This document shows, piece by piece, positions 53,479-62,531 of a stretch of DNA of 64,000 bases (positions are counted from its first letter, which is position 1; the number at the start of each line of letters is the position of its first letter). The DNA is taken from NCBI RefSeq assembly GCF_017874255.1, contig NZ_JAGGLD010000001.1:806001-870000 (forward strand), given 5' to 3'. This DNA comes from Paenibacillus shirakamiensis (GTDB lineage Bacteria; Bacillota; Bacilli; Paenibacillales; Paenibacillaceae). The translations under genes were made by a program, and so were the position numbers. Under the pieces are notes generated by a model that was not told the origin of the DNA, searched no databases, and saw only the letters and a list, made by a program, of their open reading frames with translations.

Positions 53479-54908
53479 AAATACTGTTTGCGGCTGCAGA
53501 AGCAATCCCTTTTATTAAAACAGGAGGGCTTGCAGATGTTATCGGGGCCTTGCCTAAGGCCTTACTTAAAGCAGGACATGACGTTAGAATTGTGATCCCT
53601 AAATATAAAATGATTCCAGAATCATTCAAAAATCAATTGAAGCCCGTGGATATTATTCAGGTGCCCTTAGGTTGGAGGTCACAATATTGCGGGATTGAAG
53701 TATTAACGTATGAAGGCATTCCTGTCTACTTCGTTGATAATGAATATTACTTTGGCCGGGATGGTATTTACGGATACGGGGATGATGCCGAGCGGTTCGC
53801 ATTCCTTAATCGGGCCGTCCTAGAGATGTTACCTTACATTAATTTTCAACCCGATGTCATTCATTGTCATGACTGGCATACTTCATTAATTCCAGTTCTT
53901 ATGAAACATCACTACCTTCATAATCCATTTTATCAATCCATTCGTACAGTCTTTACCGTCCACAACTTGTTGTATCAGGGCATATTCCCTTATGAAGTGC
54001 TGCACAGCATTTTGGACCTCCCAGACTACTATTTTACGCCGGAACGTCTGGAATATTACGGTAATGTAAATTATTTGAAAGCGGGATTGATATTTGCAGA
54101 CCATGTGACAACGGTTAGCCCTACGTATTCAGAGGAAATTAAGACCGATCATTATGGCTATGGCCTTGATGGATTGCTAAGATCACTAGGGAACAAACTT
54201 TCTGGCATTGTAAATGGTATCGATACCAAATTATATAATCCGGCAACGGATATAGACATTCCAGCTAAATACCGAACAAGCCTAACAAAGAAACGAGAAA
54301 ATAAATTAGAACTTCAACGTGAGCTGGGTCTAAAAGTAAGTGAAAAAACACCGTTAATCTCGATGGTAACCCGACTGGTTGAATCTAAAGGATTAGATCT
54401 TGTTATGCGAGTATTGGATGAACTTCTCTACTATGATGATGTACAGGTAGTCATTTTAGGAACAGGGGAGAGCTCTTATGAGCATTGGTTCCGCGAGGCA
54501 GCATACCGTCATCCGGGTAAGCTTTCCGTGCAAATTAAGTTCAATGATGGGTTATCCCGACGAATTTATGCAGGCAGTGATTTATTTTTGATGCCATCAC
54601 AGTTTGAGCCTTGTGGAATTAGTCAATTGCTAGCCCTTCGTTATGGAACTATTCCAGTAGTTAGAGAGACAGGGGGACTTAATGATACCGTTCAGTCCTA
54701 TAATGAATTTACGGGTGAAGGAAATGGGTTTACCTTCCATGATTACAATGCGCATGATATGCTGTATACGATTCGTAGAGCGATTCATTTCTATCTGCAA
54801 CCTCCACATTGGAAAAAAGTTGCAAGAAACGCTTTTGGCGGGGAATACAGTTGGAATGTATCGGCGGAACAATACTTGGATATCTATAGACAAATTCAGA
54901 CATATTAA
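53475..54908 (+). CDS. glgA: Glycogen synthase
   Basis: 477-residue GT5 enzyme that extends glucan from ADP-glucose. The ADP-glucose loop KTGGLADV (K15) starts the protein; HCHDWHTSLIP (about 132-142), GIVNGID (about 245) and FEPCGISQLLALRYGTIPVVRETGGL (here split: FEPCGISQL and RETGGL, about 375-400) with the catalytic Glu are clear. AAGGAGG precedes ATG 53475. Confidence 0.97.
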   Translation: MKILFAAAEAIPFIKTGGLADVIGALPKALLKAGHDVRIVIPKYKMIPESFKNQLKPVDIIQVPLGWRSQYCGIEVLTYEGIPVYFVDNEYYFGRDGIYGYGDDAERFAFLNRAVLEMLPYINFQPDVIHCHDWHTSLIPVLMKHHYLHNPFYQSIRTVFTVHNLLYQGIFPYEVLHSILDLPDYYFTPERLEYYGNVNYLKAGLIFADHVTTVSPTYSEEIKTDHYGYGLDGLLRSLGNKLSGIVNGIDTKLYNPATDIDIPAKYRTSLTKKRENKLELQRELGLKVSEKTPLISMVTRLVESKGLDLVMRVLDELLYYDDVQVVILGTGESSYEHWFREAAYRHPGKLSVQIKFNDGLSRRIYAGSDLFLMPSQFEPCGISQLLALRYGTIPVVRETGGLNDTVQSYNEFTGEGNGFTFHDYNAHDMLYTIRRAIHFYLQPPHWKKVARNAFGGEYSWNVSAEQYLDIYRQIQTY

Positions 54909-54925
54909 TATATCTAACTTCTAAA

Positions 54926-54952
54926 GTGCAGACCTGGTGTCTGCTCTTTTTT
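54926..54952 (+). terminator. Intrinsic terminator of glgBA
   Basis: GCAGAC (54928-54933) pairs with GTCTGC (54939-54944), extended by AAG/CTT, followed by six T. Confidence 0.8.
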
Positions 54953-55024
54953 ATGAATTTTTTTAATAACAAATGAAGATAATAATGTTTTATGTTCTAG
55001 TATAATATCACTGATACAATTTCG

Positions 55025-55053
55025 TTGCATAATAATACAGCTTGTTTTATAAT
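55025..55053 (+). promoter_or_regulatory. Probable sigmaA promoter of the amino-acid ABC operon
   Basis: TTGCAT (55025-55030) and a perfect TATAAT (55048-55053) are 17 nt apart. The leader to the TTG start at 55119 is about 60 nt; no riboswitch was recognised. Confidence 0.6.
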
Positions 55054-55118
55054 GACTCAGTCCATAATATTCATGACATGAATTATATAATGATTTTAAC
55101 GCGTAAGGGGAGAGTTCA

Positions 55119-56579
55119 TTGATTAGGAAAAAATTACAAAAAATAAGTGTTTTTCTAATGATAGCTATTATAGCTGTGGCAGGATTAGGAAAGGTAGCTT
55201 TTGCAGAAGGGGATACTGCTTCTAAGAAAACTATTATATTAGGTACAAGTGCTGATTTTCCACCTTATGAATTCCATAAGATAATTCAAGGTAAGGATGA
55301 GATTGTTGGATTTGATGTCCAGATTGCTAAACAAATAGCAGCAGACATGAACGCAAATTTGGTCATTAAAGATATCAGCTTTGATTCATTACTTCCTGCA
55401 TTAGATAGTGGAAGAGTAGATTTTATTATCTCAGGTATGAATCCTACGCCCGAACGAAAGAAAAGCATTGATTTCTCTGATATATATTATGATGGTAAGC
55501 AATCTATCATGGTTCGTGCAGAAGATAAAAATAAATATAAAACTATGGATACTCTTAAAGGAGCTAAGATAGGGGTTCAAAAATCCTCTCTTCAAGAAGA
55601 AATTGGTCAAACGATTGAGGGAGCAAATTTAACATCACTAGATAAAATCTCGGATATCTTAATACAGCTGCAAACCAAACGAATTGATGCCGCAATTATG
55701 GAAGAGCCTGTAGCAAAAGCTAGCTTAACTGATAATACGGCCATTGCTAAAGCTGTTCCAGTAACGGATATTAATGGTTATGCAGTGGGAGTTAAGAAAG
55801 GAAATCCCGAGCTTCTAGATCAAATCAACAAGACCGTAGCTCGATTAACCAAAGAAAACAAAGTACAAGAATATGTAGACGAGGCCAGTTCCTTAGTGAA
55901 TGGACAGCAAAAGAAATTAGATACTTTTTCTTTCTTTTGGAAGTATAAAACGTATTATGCAGCGGGAATTAAATATACACTTTTGCTTTCTGTTCTAGGT
56001 GTCATCTTTGGTTTTGTTATAGGATTGTTTATTGCGTTATTGCGAATGAATAGAATTGCTGTTTTAAGATGGGTCGGTATGGCTTATATTGAAGTGCTTC
56101 GTGGAACGCCCATGCTCTTGCAATTGTTCATCATTCATTATGGTTTGGCGATATCTCTAGGCATAAATTTCACCGCATTGGAGTCCGGTATAATTACGCT
56201 GTCCATTAACAGTTCTGCCTACCTTGCAGAGATTTTCAGGGCAGGTATTCAGGGCGTAGATCGTGGACAAATGGAAGCAGCTCGTTCATTAGGGATGACT
56301 CATACGCAATCGTTCAAAACGATTATATTACCACAAGCTATCAAAAGTGTACTTCCTGCAATTGGGAATGAATTCATTACAATTATCAAAGAATCTTCGA
56401 TTGTTTCTTTTATTGGAGTTGCAGATCTTATGTTCCAGACCCAAGTTGTTCGCGGTCTAACTTTTGCAGCGCTTAATCCGTTAATTATCGCAGGTATTAT
56501 TTACTTCATCTTGACCTTTGGTTTATCCAAACTTTTAGGTCTGCTCGAAAGGAAGCTGAGAACAAGTGATATCCATTAA
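55119..56579 (+). CDS. Amino-acid ABC transporter, fused substrate-binding protein and permease
   Basis: 486 residues: signal/anchor at 1-29, a family-3 solute-binding domain (about 37-262; [32 protein letters not shown]) and, after a short link, a GlnP/HisM-type permease (about 285-480; helices and the [14 protein letters not shown] loop that contacts the ATPase). Fusions like this import polar amino acids such as glutamine or arginine; specificity is not clear. TTG 55119 after GGGGAGAG is the start. It overlaps the ATPase gene by 14 nt. Confidence 0.92.
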   Translation: MIRKKLQKISVFLMIAIIAVAGLGKVAFAEGDTASKKTIILGTSADFPPYEFHKIIQGKDEIVGFDVQIAKQIAADMNANLVIKDISFDSLLPALDSGRVDFIISGMNPTPERKKSIDFSDIYYDGKQSIMVRAEDKNKYKTMDTLKGAKIGVQKSSLQEEIGQTIEGANLTSLDKISDILIQLQTKRIDAAIMEEPVAKASLTDNTAIAKAVPVTDINGYAVGVKKGNPELLDQINKTVARLTKENKVQEYVDEASSLVNGQQKKLDTFSFFWKYKTYYAAGIKYTLLLSVLGVIFGFVIGLFIALLRMNRIAVLRWVGMAYIEVLRGTPMLLQLFIIHYGLAISLGINFTALESGIITLSINSSAYLAEIFRAGIQGVDRGQMEAARSLGMTHTQSFKTIILPQAIKSVLPAIGNEFITIIKESSIVSFIGVADLMFQTQVVRGLTFAALNPLIIAGIIYFILTFGLSKLLGLLERKLRTSDIH

Positions 56580-57288
56580 AAACTTACGTAAATCGTTCGG
56601 GCAACTGGAAATTCTCAAAGGGATTGATCAAGAAATCCGCCAAGGAGAAGTCGTTGTAGTAATCGGGCCAAGTGGCTCGGGGAAAAGTACATTTTTGCGT
56701 TGTCTTAACTTGTTGGAACAACCAACTTCAGGTGAAATTCGATTCGATGATCATCTGATTACCGCAAAAAATTATAATATTAATCAAGCTCGTGAGAAAA
56801 TGGGTATGGTGTTTCAGCAGTTCAACTTATTCCCTCACAAAAATGTAATCGATAATATAACGATAGCTCCGATTCAAGTGAAGAAGATGGAGAAAAGTAG
56901 AGCTACGACTATTGCAATCGACTTACTTCGCACCGTAGGGTTAGAAGACAAAAAACTTGCCTACCCTTCTCAACTATCCGGGGGACAAAAGCAGCGGATT
57001 GCGATAGCGCGTGCTCTAGCAATGGAACCACATGTGATGTTGTTTGATGAACCGACATCGGCACTAGATCCGGAAATGGTAGGGGAAGTACTGGATGTGA
57101 TGAAGAAGCTTGCGGAAAAAGGAATGACGATGGTCATCGTAACCCATGAGATGGGATTTGCCCGTGAAGTTGGCGACCGGATCCTATTCATGGATCAAGG
57201 ACAAATCGTTGAAGAAGGCACGCCGGATCAAGTATTTAGTTCACCTAAACATGTACGTACGCAGGATTTCCTAAGTAAAGTTCTTTAA
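56566..57288 (+). CDS. glnQ: Polar amino-acid ABC transporter ATP-binding protein
   Basis: 240-residue GlnQ/HisP-type ATPase: Walker [10 protein letters not shown] (about 33-41), [12 protein letters not shown], signature [15 protein letters not shown] (about 133-147) and Walker [13 protein letters not shown]. It powers the fused transporter encoded upstream. GTG 56566 lies inside the end of the upstream gene with GAAAGGAAG before it. Confidence 0.95.
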   Translation: MISIKNLRKSFGQLEILKGIDQEIRQGEVVVVIGPSGSGKSTFLRCLNLLEQPTSGEIRFDDHLITAKNYNINQAREKMGMVFQQFNLFPHKNVIDNITIAPIQVKKMEKSRATTIAIDLLRTVGLEDKKLAYPSQLSGGQKQRIAIARALAMEPHVMLFDEPTSALDPEMVGEVLDVMKKLAEKGMTMVIVTHEMGFAREVGDRILFMDQGQIVEEGTPDQVFSSPKHVRTQDFLSKVL

Positions 57289-57308
57289 TTAAATTCTATT
57301 TATTCTAG

Positions 57309-57341
57309 AAAGACCTCTCCTGAAAAGGTAGAGGTCTTTTG
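57309..57341 (+). terminator. Intrinsic terminator of the ABC operon
   Basis: AAAGACCTCT (57309-57318) pairs with AGAGGTCTTT (57330-57339) and T follows. The sequence between here and the riboswitch (57342-57440) shows no gene. Confidence 0.85.
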
Positions 57342-57433
57342 TTATTTTAATAGTAATCATTACTTTTTTGTCACTATTCATGCAGGTTTTTAGCCGATGG
57401 GAATAATTGCATGATCTATTGGTTACAGAATTG

Positions 57434-57442
57434 TGATATATT
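57434..57442 (+). promoter_or_regulatory. Extended -10 promoter of the LysM-3D gene
   Basis: TGATATATT fits an extended -10 element; no good -35 is at 17 nt. The predicted start near 57449 agrees with the 5' end of the riboswitch. Confidence 0.45.
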
Positions 57443-57445
57443 CGT

Positions 57446-57587
57446 GTAGGCCAAAACTCAGTAAGATAGAGTGCGGGGGACGATTTATGGGATTCATAGA
57501 ATGAATCTATTTCCCTAGGGGTGAAGTGCTGATAGAAGCACCGGGTTGTATCCTCAATCCGAATCCGACAACTAACTCCGCAGGCAT
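57446..57587 (+). promoter_or_regulatory. c-di-AMP riboswitch (ydaO/yuaA type)
   Basis: Conserved pieces appear in order: GCGGGGGACGA, a variable hairpin, CTAGGGGTGAAGTG, CACCGGGTTG, CCTCAATCCGAATCCGACA and ACTAACTCCGCAGGC. The class binds cyclic di-AMP and usually represses wall-remodelling and ion-transport genes; here the gene is a LysM-3D wall protein, a typical target. No intrinsic terminator separates it from the RBS at 57592-57598, so control of translation initiation is plausible. Confidence 0.95.
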
Positions 57588-57608
57588 AAAAAAGGAGGAC
57601 TTTACACA

Positions 57609-58274
57609 ATGACATCTAGAACAACTTCCATGACAGTAAAAACGTTAGCCGCTATGCTAGGAATTGCGGCCATGATGCAGTGGACTCCGGTTCACGCTGA
57701 TTCAGTACATAAGGCAGTAGAGGGAGATACCTTCTACTTGTTATCCAAAAAGTATAGTACAAGTGTAGACAAATTAATGAAGGCTAACCCCAAAGTAAGT
57801 GCTACGAACATCTATCAAGGACTTTCGATTCGCATTCCAGATGGAAAAACGAATAACACCGTGTCTGCTAGTGCCAATGAAGAAGTGAAAATGATTCCTA
57901 CGCTGAACGTTTTTGCTGGAGACAAAATGGTAGAAGCTTGGGGTAAGACATTTAATTATCAAAAAACTATAGATGTAAAAGCTAGTGCATACTCCGCTGA
58001 CCCGAGTGAAAATGGTTGGGGAGCTGTGGATTACTACGGTAACAAGCTAGCGCTAGGTACCATTGCTGTGGATCCGAAGGTCATCCCTATGGGAACTAAA
58101 GTGTTAGTAACAGGCCACACTCACGCTGGACTTCCTAAGAAAGCATTTGTAGCTACAGCAACGGACCAAGGAAGTGCAATTAAAGGTCATCGCATTGATA
58201 TCTTCATCCCAGGAAGCAAACAAAGCGTGAGTAGCTTTGGGTTCCAAGATGTTAAATTATATGTCCTGAACTAA
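57609..58274 (+). CDS. Secreted LysM and 3D-domain cell-wall protein
   Basis: 221 residues: signal peptide (1-30, cut after VHADS-type region), one LysM repeat (about 34-78: EGDTFYLLSKKYSTSVDKL) for peptidoglycan binding and a C-terminal 3D domain (about 120-220) related to resuscitation factors and MltA, with AYSADP, VDPKVIPMGTKV and ATDQGSAIKGHRIDIF carrying the three conserved aspartates. Likely a lytic-transglycosylase-type wall enzyme. The start ATG 57609 is 10 nt after AAGGAGG. Controlled by the c-di-AMP riboswitch. Confidence 0.92.
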   Translation: MTSRTTSMTVKTLAAMLGIAAMMQWTPVHADSVHKAVEGDTFYLLSKKYSTSVDKLMKANPKVSATNIYQGLSIRIPDGKTNNTVSASANEEVKMIPTLNVFAGDKMVEAWGKTFNYQKTIDVKASAYSADPSENGWGAVDYYGNKLALGTIAVDPKVIPMGTKVLVTGHTHAGLPKKAFVATATDQGSAIKGHRIDIFIPGSKQSVSSFGFQDVKLYVLN

Positions 58275-58294
58275 TTCCAATAATCAAGCTACCT

Positions 58295-58332
58295 AGCTCA
58301 TACCGATTTCGCATCGGCTATGAGCTTTTTTT
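58295..58332. terminator. Bidirectional terminator between 3D gene and deacetylase gene
   Basis: AGCTCATA-CCGAT (58295-58307) pairs with ATCGG-C-TATGAGCT (58312-58325), followed by T. The minus-strand stop (58318-58320) lies within the stem. Confidence 0.85.
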
Positions 58333-59202
58333 GTTTTCTTTAGAGATATGTAGCATTTGTGGCAAAGTCACGAATGTGTATCCTTCTTTTTTAAGAATTT
58401 GAATTAACTCTGGCAAGGCCTCTATAGTTCCGGACAAATTTGACCCAGTACCTCCTCCAGCATGTTGCAAAATGATCGAGCCAGGGCCAACTTCAGTTAA
58501 TATATTTGTTTTCACTTCATCTTTGGTTAAACCTTTCCAGTCGAGAGAGTCCACGTTCCAATTCACTACTTTGTAACCATGTTGTTTAGCCCATTTCAGC
58601 TGATCCTCTGTGATTTCACCATATGGAGGACGAATGAGTTTGGGCCTATATCCTACGAGATTCGCGATAATACGATCCGTCCGACGAATTTGTTTCTTGA
58701 AATAAACCAAATTTTTGTTCTTGAAAAAGGGGTGATTAAATGAATGGTTACCGATCACATGACCTTCTTCTTTCATTCGTCGAACTAAGGAAGGGTGCTT
58801 CAGGGCTCGATCCCCAACCACAAAAAAGGTAGCTTTCACCTTATACTTTTTTAATATGTCTAATACCTGAGGCGTAAATCGGGGATCAGGTACGTCATCG
58901 AAAGTAAACGCGATCTCTTTGATCTCCGGCCCTTTGAATTTGAAGGTCTCCGCATACTTCTGTCTTAATTGACTGAGAGTCATGACTGGATCAAGAGAAG
59001 TATTGTCGGAAGAGATTGAATCTAGACTTTTACTTGAATCATGGCTTGAGGTAGAGGATGATTTAGGTAGTTCAATATCGGTTGAATGTACACCATCTCG
59101 TACGGGAGAGAGCGCAGCAGCTTGAAGATAAGCTGGATATGTACATAGAGATAGTAATATAAGCACTATATACATTAACCTATAAAATAAATACTTTGGC
59201 AT
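58318..59202 (-). CDS. Exported polysaccharide deacetylase (NodB domain)
   Basis: 294 residues: membrane/signal segment (about 5-30), Ser/Asp-rich linker, NodB domain (about 90-290). Motif 1 is TFDDVPDP with both aspartates, motif 2 GNHSFNHP with the zinc histidines, motif 3 RPPYGE, motif 5 ILQHAGG. The Val in TFDDVP replaces the usual Gly. It likely removes acetyl groups from peptidoglycan or another wall glycan. ATG 59202 is preferred (AGGAGA 8 nt upstream) over 59247. Confidence 0.9.
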   Translation of the reverse strand: MPKYLFYRLMYIVLILLSLCTYPAYLQAAALSPVRDGVHSTDIELPKSSSTSSHDSSKSLDSISSDNTSLDPVMTLSQLRQKYAETFKFKGPEIKEIAFTFDDVPDPRFTPQVLDILKKYKVKATFFVVGDRALKHPSLVRRMKEEGHVIGNHSFNHPFFKNKNLVYFKKQIRRTDRIIANLVGYRPKLIRPPYGEITEDQLKWAKQHGYKVVNWNVDSLDWKGLTKDEVKTNILTEVGPGSIILQHAGGGTGSNLSGTIEALPELIQILKKEGYTFVTLPQMLHISKENKKSS

Positions 59203-59356
59203 TCGAATTTCTCCTAATATGGGTGTCGTATCCTTGGTATTTCCCAACTTCAGCAGTTTTATCCTTAAATAGTTTTGCTTTTCATGTGATCTCCAAGTTA
59301 TGATAAGTTGAGAATCTTGATGGCTGGCTCTAGATTAGACCAGATTATACATTTTT

Positions 59357-59385
59357 TGAAACGTTCTTCGTGTTCACTGCGTAAA
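59357..59385 (+). promoter_or_regulatory. sigmaW-type (ECF) promoter of pspA
   Basis: TGAAAC (59357-59362) and CGTAAA (59380-59385) with a 17-nt spacer fit the TGAAAC-N16/17-CGTA consensus of sigmaW. pspA of Bacillus subtilis is a sigmaW target, which supports the reading. Confidence 0.7.
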
Positions 59386-59430
59386 GCTAATCATAAGAAA
59401 TTATTTCATATCATTCGGGAGGAATTACAC

Positions 59431-60096
59431 ATGTCTATATTCAAAAGATTACGTGATGTTACGATGTCGAACATCAATGCGCTTATTGACAAATCCGAAG
59501 ACCCTATCAAACTAACCGATCAATACATTCGTGATATGCAGGAAGATCTTCAGGATGCAGAGAAATCAGTTGCCGCTCAAATTGCCATTGAGAAGAAGTT
59601 CAAGCAATTGTACGAGGAACAAGAGGCACTAGCTAATCGTCGTAATGAACAAGCACATACCGCTGCCCAAGCGCAAAATATTGAACTAGCTCGCCGTGCA
59701 CTAGAAGAGAAGAAAGCGGCTGAGATCAAACTTTCAGAGTACAAAACAAGCTATGAGACGAACAAAGCTTCTGCTGATAACCTTCGGGGTAAATTAGAAG
59801 AAATGCGTAAGCAACTTACCGAAATGAAAAACAAGCGCGAAACCTTGGTTGCACGTTATCAAGCAGCTAAAGCTCAAAATGAAATTAACAAATCGTTGTC
59901 AGGCATGAATTCCGATAATGCTTCGGCAGGCCTGAAGCGTATGGAAGAGAAGATGCTTCAGATGGAAGCTCAAGCGGAAGCGAGTAACGAGATCTCCAGT
60001 AAAGGCAAATCTTTAGATGAGGAATTTGCTAAAATGGATAAGGATCAAGCTGTAGAAGACGAACTTGCAGCACTCCTGAAGCAATACGAGAAATAA
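59431..60096 (+). CDS. pspA: PspA/IM30-family membrane stress protein
   Basis: 221-residue, almost wholly helical protein of the PspA/Vipp1 family. MSIFKRLRDVTMSNINALID is the amphipathic membrane-binding helix; EDPIKLTDQYIRDMQEDLQDA follows (about 23-43) and the rest is coiled-coil heptads rich in Glu, Lys, Ala. It forms ESCRT-III-like oligomers that protect damaged membranes. ATG 59431 follows GGGAGG; the earlier ATG 59308 would add a non-conserved extension that includes the promoter. Confidence 0.93.
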   Translation: MSIFKRLRDVTMSNINALIDKSEDPIKLTDQYIRDMQEDLQDAEKSVAAQIAIEKKFKQLYEEQEALANRRNEQAHTAAQAQNIELARRALEEKKAAEIKLSEYKTSYETNKASADNLRGKLEEMRKQLTEMKNKRETLVARYQAAKAQNEINKSLSGMNSDNASAGLKRMEEKMLQMEAQAEASNEISSKGKSLDEEFAKMDKDQAVEDELAALLKQYEK

Positions 60097-60119
60097 GACT
60101 GGGATAAGGAGCTTGAAGA

Positions 60120-60629
60120 ATGAGTGGTGTATTCGGTAGAATTGGCCGGTTATTTGCGAAGGCAGAACCCCCTGCGGTAGAGAAAAGTATGCTTGATCTA
60201 AATCCAGGTGATATGTGCGAAGTCTCTTTGGTGACATACCAAATCGCAGGTGTGGTTCGTAATCGGAGTCGAAATGCTGCTTTCTTGTCCCTACAGGATG
60301 GACAGCAGATACGCTATCTTCATATTGAAGAGCGAGAGTTAATCCAATATGCTTTATATGAAGCTATTGATGGACGATTAGATAATCCGGATGAGGTTCC
60401 AGGTACGATTGACTTAGATGATCGCACATACCATCTAGAAGAAGATTTCAACGGCTTTGTAAATATTGCCGGGAAGACACCATTTCGATTAGGTGGAGAT
60501 CAACATGTCTGGCAGTTTCAATCGGATGATCAGCGACTACTAAGAATTGAATGGCAGGATGGCCGTTTTATGATGTATGAAGGAGAGAAGATCATCTCTG
60601 GGGATGTAACGGTAATTCGTGCTTCCTAA
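60120..60629 (+). CDS. DUF4178 domain protein
   Basis: A 169-residue soluble protein of the DUF4178 type: LNPGDMCEVSLVTYQIAGVV, LQDGQQIRYLHIEERE and the beta-rich YHLEEDFNG ... RIEWQDGRFMMYEGEKI pattern. Function is unknown. It starts 23 nt after pspA with GGAGCTTGAAG before ATG 60120 and shares its terminator, so it belongs to the same envelope-stress operon; DUF4178 proteins are often found beside pspA. Confidence 0.78.
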   Translation: MSGVFGRIGRLFAKAEPPAVEKSMLDLNPGDMCEVSLVTYQIAGVVRNRSRNAAFLSLQDGQQIRYLHIEERELIQYALYEAIDGRLDNPDEVPGTIDLDDRTYHLEEDFNGFVNIAGKTPFRLGGDQHVWQFQSDDQRLLRIEWQDGRFMMYEGEKIISGDVTVIRAS

Positions 60630-60655
60630 TTCATAATGGTTAATTACGGCTTAAG

Positions 60656-60681
60656 AGCATGCACTTTGTTGCATGCTTTTT
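60656..60681 (+). terminator. Intrinsic terminator of pspA operon
   Basis: AGCATGCA (60656-60663) pairs with TGCATGCT (60670-60677) and five T follow. Confidence 0.85.
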
Positions 60682-60732
60682 GTATGAGCAGCGTAAATTG
60701 GGATGTATATTAGTAAAGGGGGAATAAGCTTT

Positions 60733-62001
60733 ATGATCGATAATTTGTCTAAAGGGCCACGAAACGCAATATCTGTAAAAGAAGCGCAGCAGCGCATACT
60801 TTCCCAACTGCATCTAGGTGGAAATGAACGAATTGACCTGTCGGAAGCGAGAGGTCGATACTTGGCAGAGACGATATTAGCACCTCATCCCTATCCCCAT
60901 TTCCGTAGAGCTGGCATGGATGGCTTCGCTATAATTAGTCAAGATACTTGCGGAGCTCAGACAGACCAACCAGTGTGGCTTGAAATAGTGGATGAAATTC
61001 CAGCAGGTGCATTACCTTCAATTTCACTTGAATCTGGATTAGCATCACGTATTATGACGGGGGCTAAAGTACCCGATGAAGCCGATGCGGTAGTGATGTT
61101 TGAGATGACAGAGCAAATTGAACAAGGAGGAAGAACGACGATTCAGATCAAGCGAGAGATCGAACCCGGCAAAAACATTACACCTATTGGGTTTGAAATT
61201 AAGCAAGATGATCTTCTAATTAAAGAAGGCACACGTATATCCTCTGGTGAGATTTCTGTACTTGCTACTTTTGGTATTCACCAAGTTCTCGTCTACAAAA
61301 AGCCTGTAGTGGCTATTTTCTCTACTGGATCCGAGTTATTAGACATCGATGAGGCTCTGCAAGATGGGAAGATTAGAAACAGTAATGCCTATATGTTGGC
61401 CTGCCAAATCCGGGATGCAGGGGGAGAAGTTATAATTCTGGATGCTATACCAGACGATCTTCAGATTGCCAAAGCACGAGTAACGGAAGCTTTTGAACTT
61501 TATGATATGGTTGTAACAACAGGTGGGGTATCAGTAGGCGATTTTGATATTATGGCTGATCTCGTGCAAGGAGAAGAGCTTACTCTTTTATTTAACAAAG
61601 TTACAATGCGTCCAGGGAGTGTAACTACGGCTGCAGTAAGAGGAAGAAAGTTGCTCTTCGCACTATCTGGCAACCCAGGAGCTTGTTTTGTCGGATGTGA
61701 AATGTTCGTCAGACCTGCCATTGGTGTCATGCAAGGGAAAGATCATCCTTTTCTTAAAGAAATTACAGGAATTCTGGCTACTGATTTTAACAAAATCAAT
61801 AATTTCACTAGATTTGTAAGAGGACATCTTGCCTATGAAGAAGGTCAAGTTCTCGTATATCCTGCTTCATTAGATGAATCCAGTGTGATGGTTACGATCA
61901 AAGATAGTGATTGTCTAATTGTTATTCCACCAGTAAGTCAAGCGGTACCCAAGGGTCAAAAAGTCCAAGTTTTATTACTAGATGGAAGCGGCATCCTATG
62001 A
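60733..62001 (+). CDS. moeA: Molybdopterin molybdenumtransferase
   Basis: 422 residues. MoeA inserts molybdate into adenylated molybdopterin. AGMDGFA (about 58-64), IMTGAKVPDEADAVVMFE (about 106-123), STGSEL, NSNAYML, TTGGVSVGDFD (about 258-268) and LSGNPGACF are the family blocks. ATG 60733 lies 10 nt after GGGGG; ATG 60703 is unlikely. It overlaps mobB by four bases. Confidence 0.96.
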   Translation: MIDNLSKGPRNAISVKEAQQRILSQLHLGGNERIDLSEARGRYLAETILAPHPYPHFRRAGMDGFAIISQDTCGAQTDQPVWLEIVDEIPAGALPSISLESGLASRIMTGAKVPDEADAVVMFEMTEQIEQGGRTTIQIKREIEPGKNITPIGFEIKQDDLLIKEGTRISSGEISVLATFGIHQVLVYKKPVVAIFSTGSELLDIDEALQDGKIRNSNAYMLACQIRDAGGEVIILDAIPDDLQIAKARVTEAFELYDMVVTTGGVSVGDFDIMADLVQGEELTLLFNKVTMRPGSVTTAAVRGRKLLFALSGNPGACFVGCEMFVRPAIGVMQGKDHPFLKEITGILATDFNKINNFTRFVRGHLAYEEGQVLVYPASLDESSVMVTIKDSDCLIVIPPVSQAVPKGQKVQVLLLDGSGIL

Positions 62002-62522
62002 ATCCACCTGTATTTCAGGTTGTTGGATATAAGAACTCAGGCAAAACGCATCTTATCAGGCGCCTAGTGAGTTCATTTAAGCAGATGGGCTTAGTAGTAG
62101 CTGTAATTAAACATGACATGCATGGATTTGATATAGATCACGAGGGGACCGATACTTTTGCTATACGAAATGCGGGAGCATCGGCCGTAGCTATAGCTTC
62201 ACCGTGGCGTACTGCAATAATGTATGAACAGAGTATGGAACTTGGTAGACTCATAGAAACTTTTAAAGAATATGATGTGATTATAATAGAGGGATACAAG
62301 GAGATGGACTATCCTAAGCTTGTCATGGTCCGGACCCTAGAGGAGCTGGAATCGTTAACTGCGCTGCCTAATATTATAGGATTTGTGAGTAAAGTAGAGC
62401 TAGCGAGTCTAGATGATTATATACAAAAAGAGCCAAGGAGTAATAGCAACATACTCTCATGGCTGCATTCTGATGATACACAGGGAATTATGAATCTTAT
62501 ACAATCTACACTGGACCTGTGA
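61998..62522 (+). CDS. mobB: Molybdopterin-guanine dinucleotide biosynthesis adaptor MobB
   Basis: 174-residue P-loop GTPase: VVGYKNSGKTHLI (about 8-20) is Walker A and VIIIEGYKEM (about 94-103) the Walker B region. MobB assists the guanylyl transfer step of molybdenum cofactor formation. ATG 61998 overlaps the moeA stop (ATGA); the earlier in-frame ATG 61911 lies within moeA. No mobA, moaA or molybdate transporter is in the window. Confidence 0.95.
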   Translation: MNPPVFQVVGYKNSGKTHLIRRLVSSFKQMGLVVAVIKHDMHGFDIDHEGTDTFAIRNAGASAVAIASPWRTAIMYEQSMELGRLIETFKEYDVIIIEGYKEMDYPKLVMVRTLEELESLTALPNIIGFVSKVELASLDDYIQKEPRSNSNILSWLHSDDTQGIMNLIQSTLDL

Positions 62523-62531
62523 CCTTGGTGA

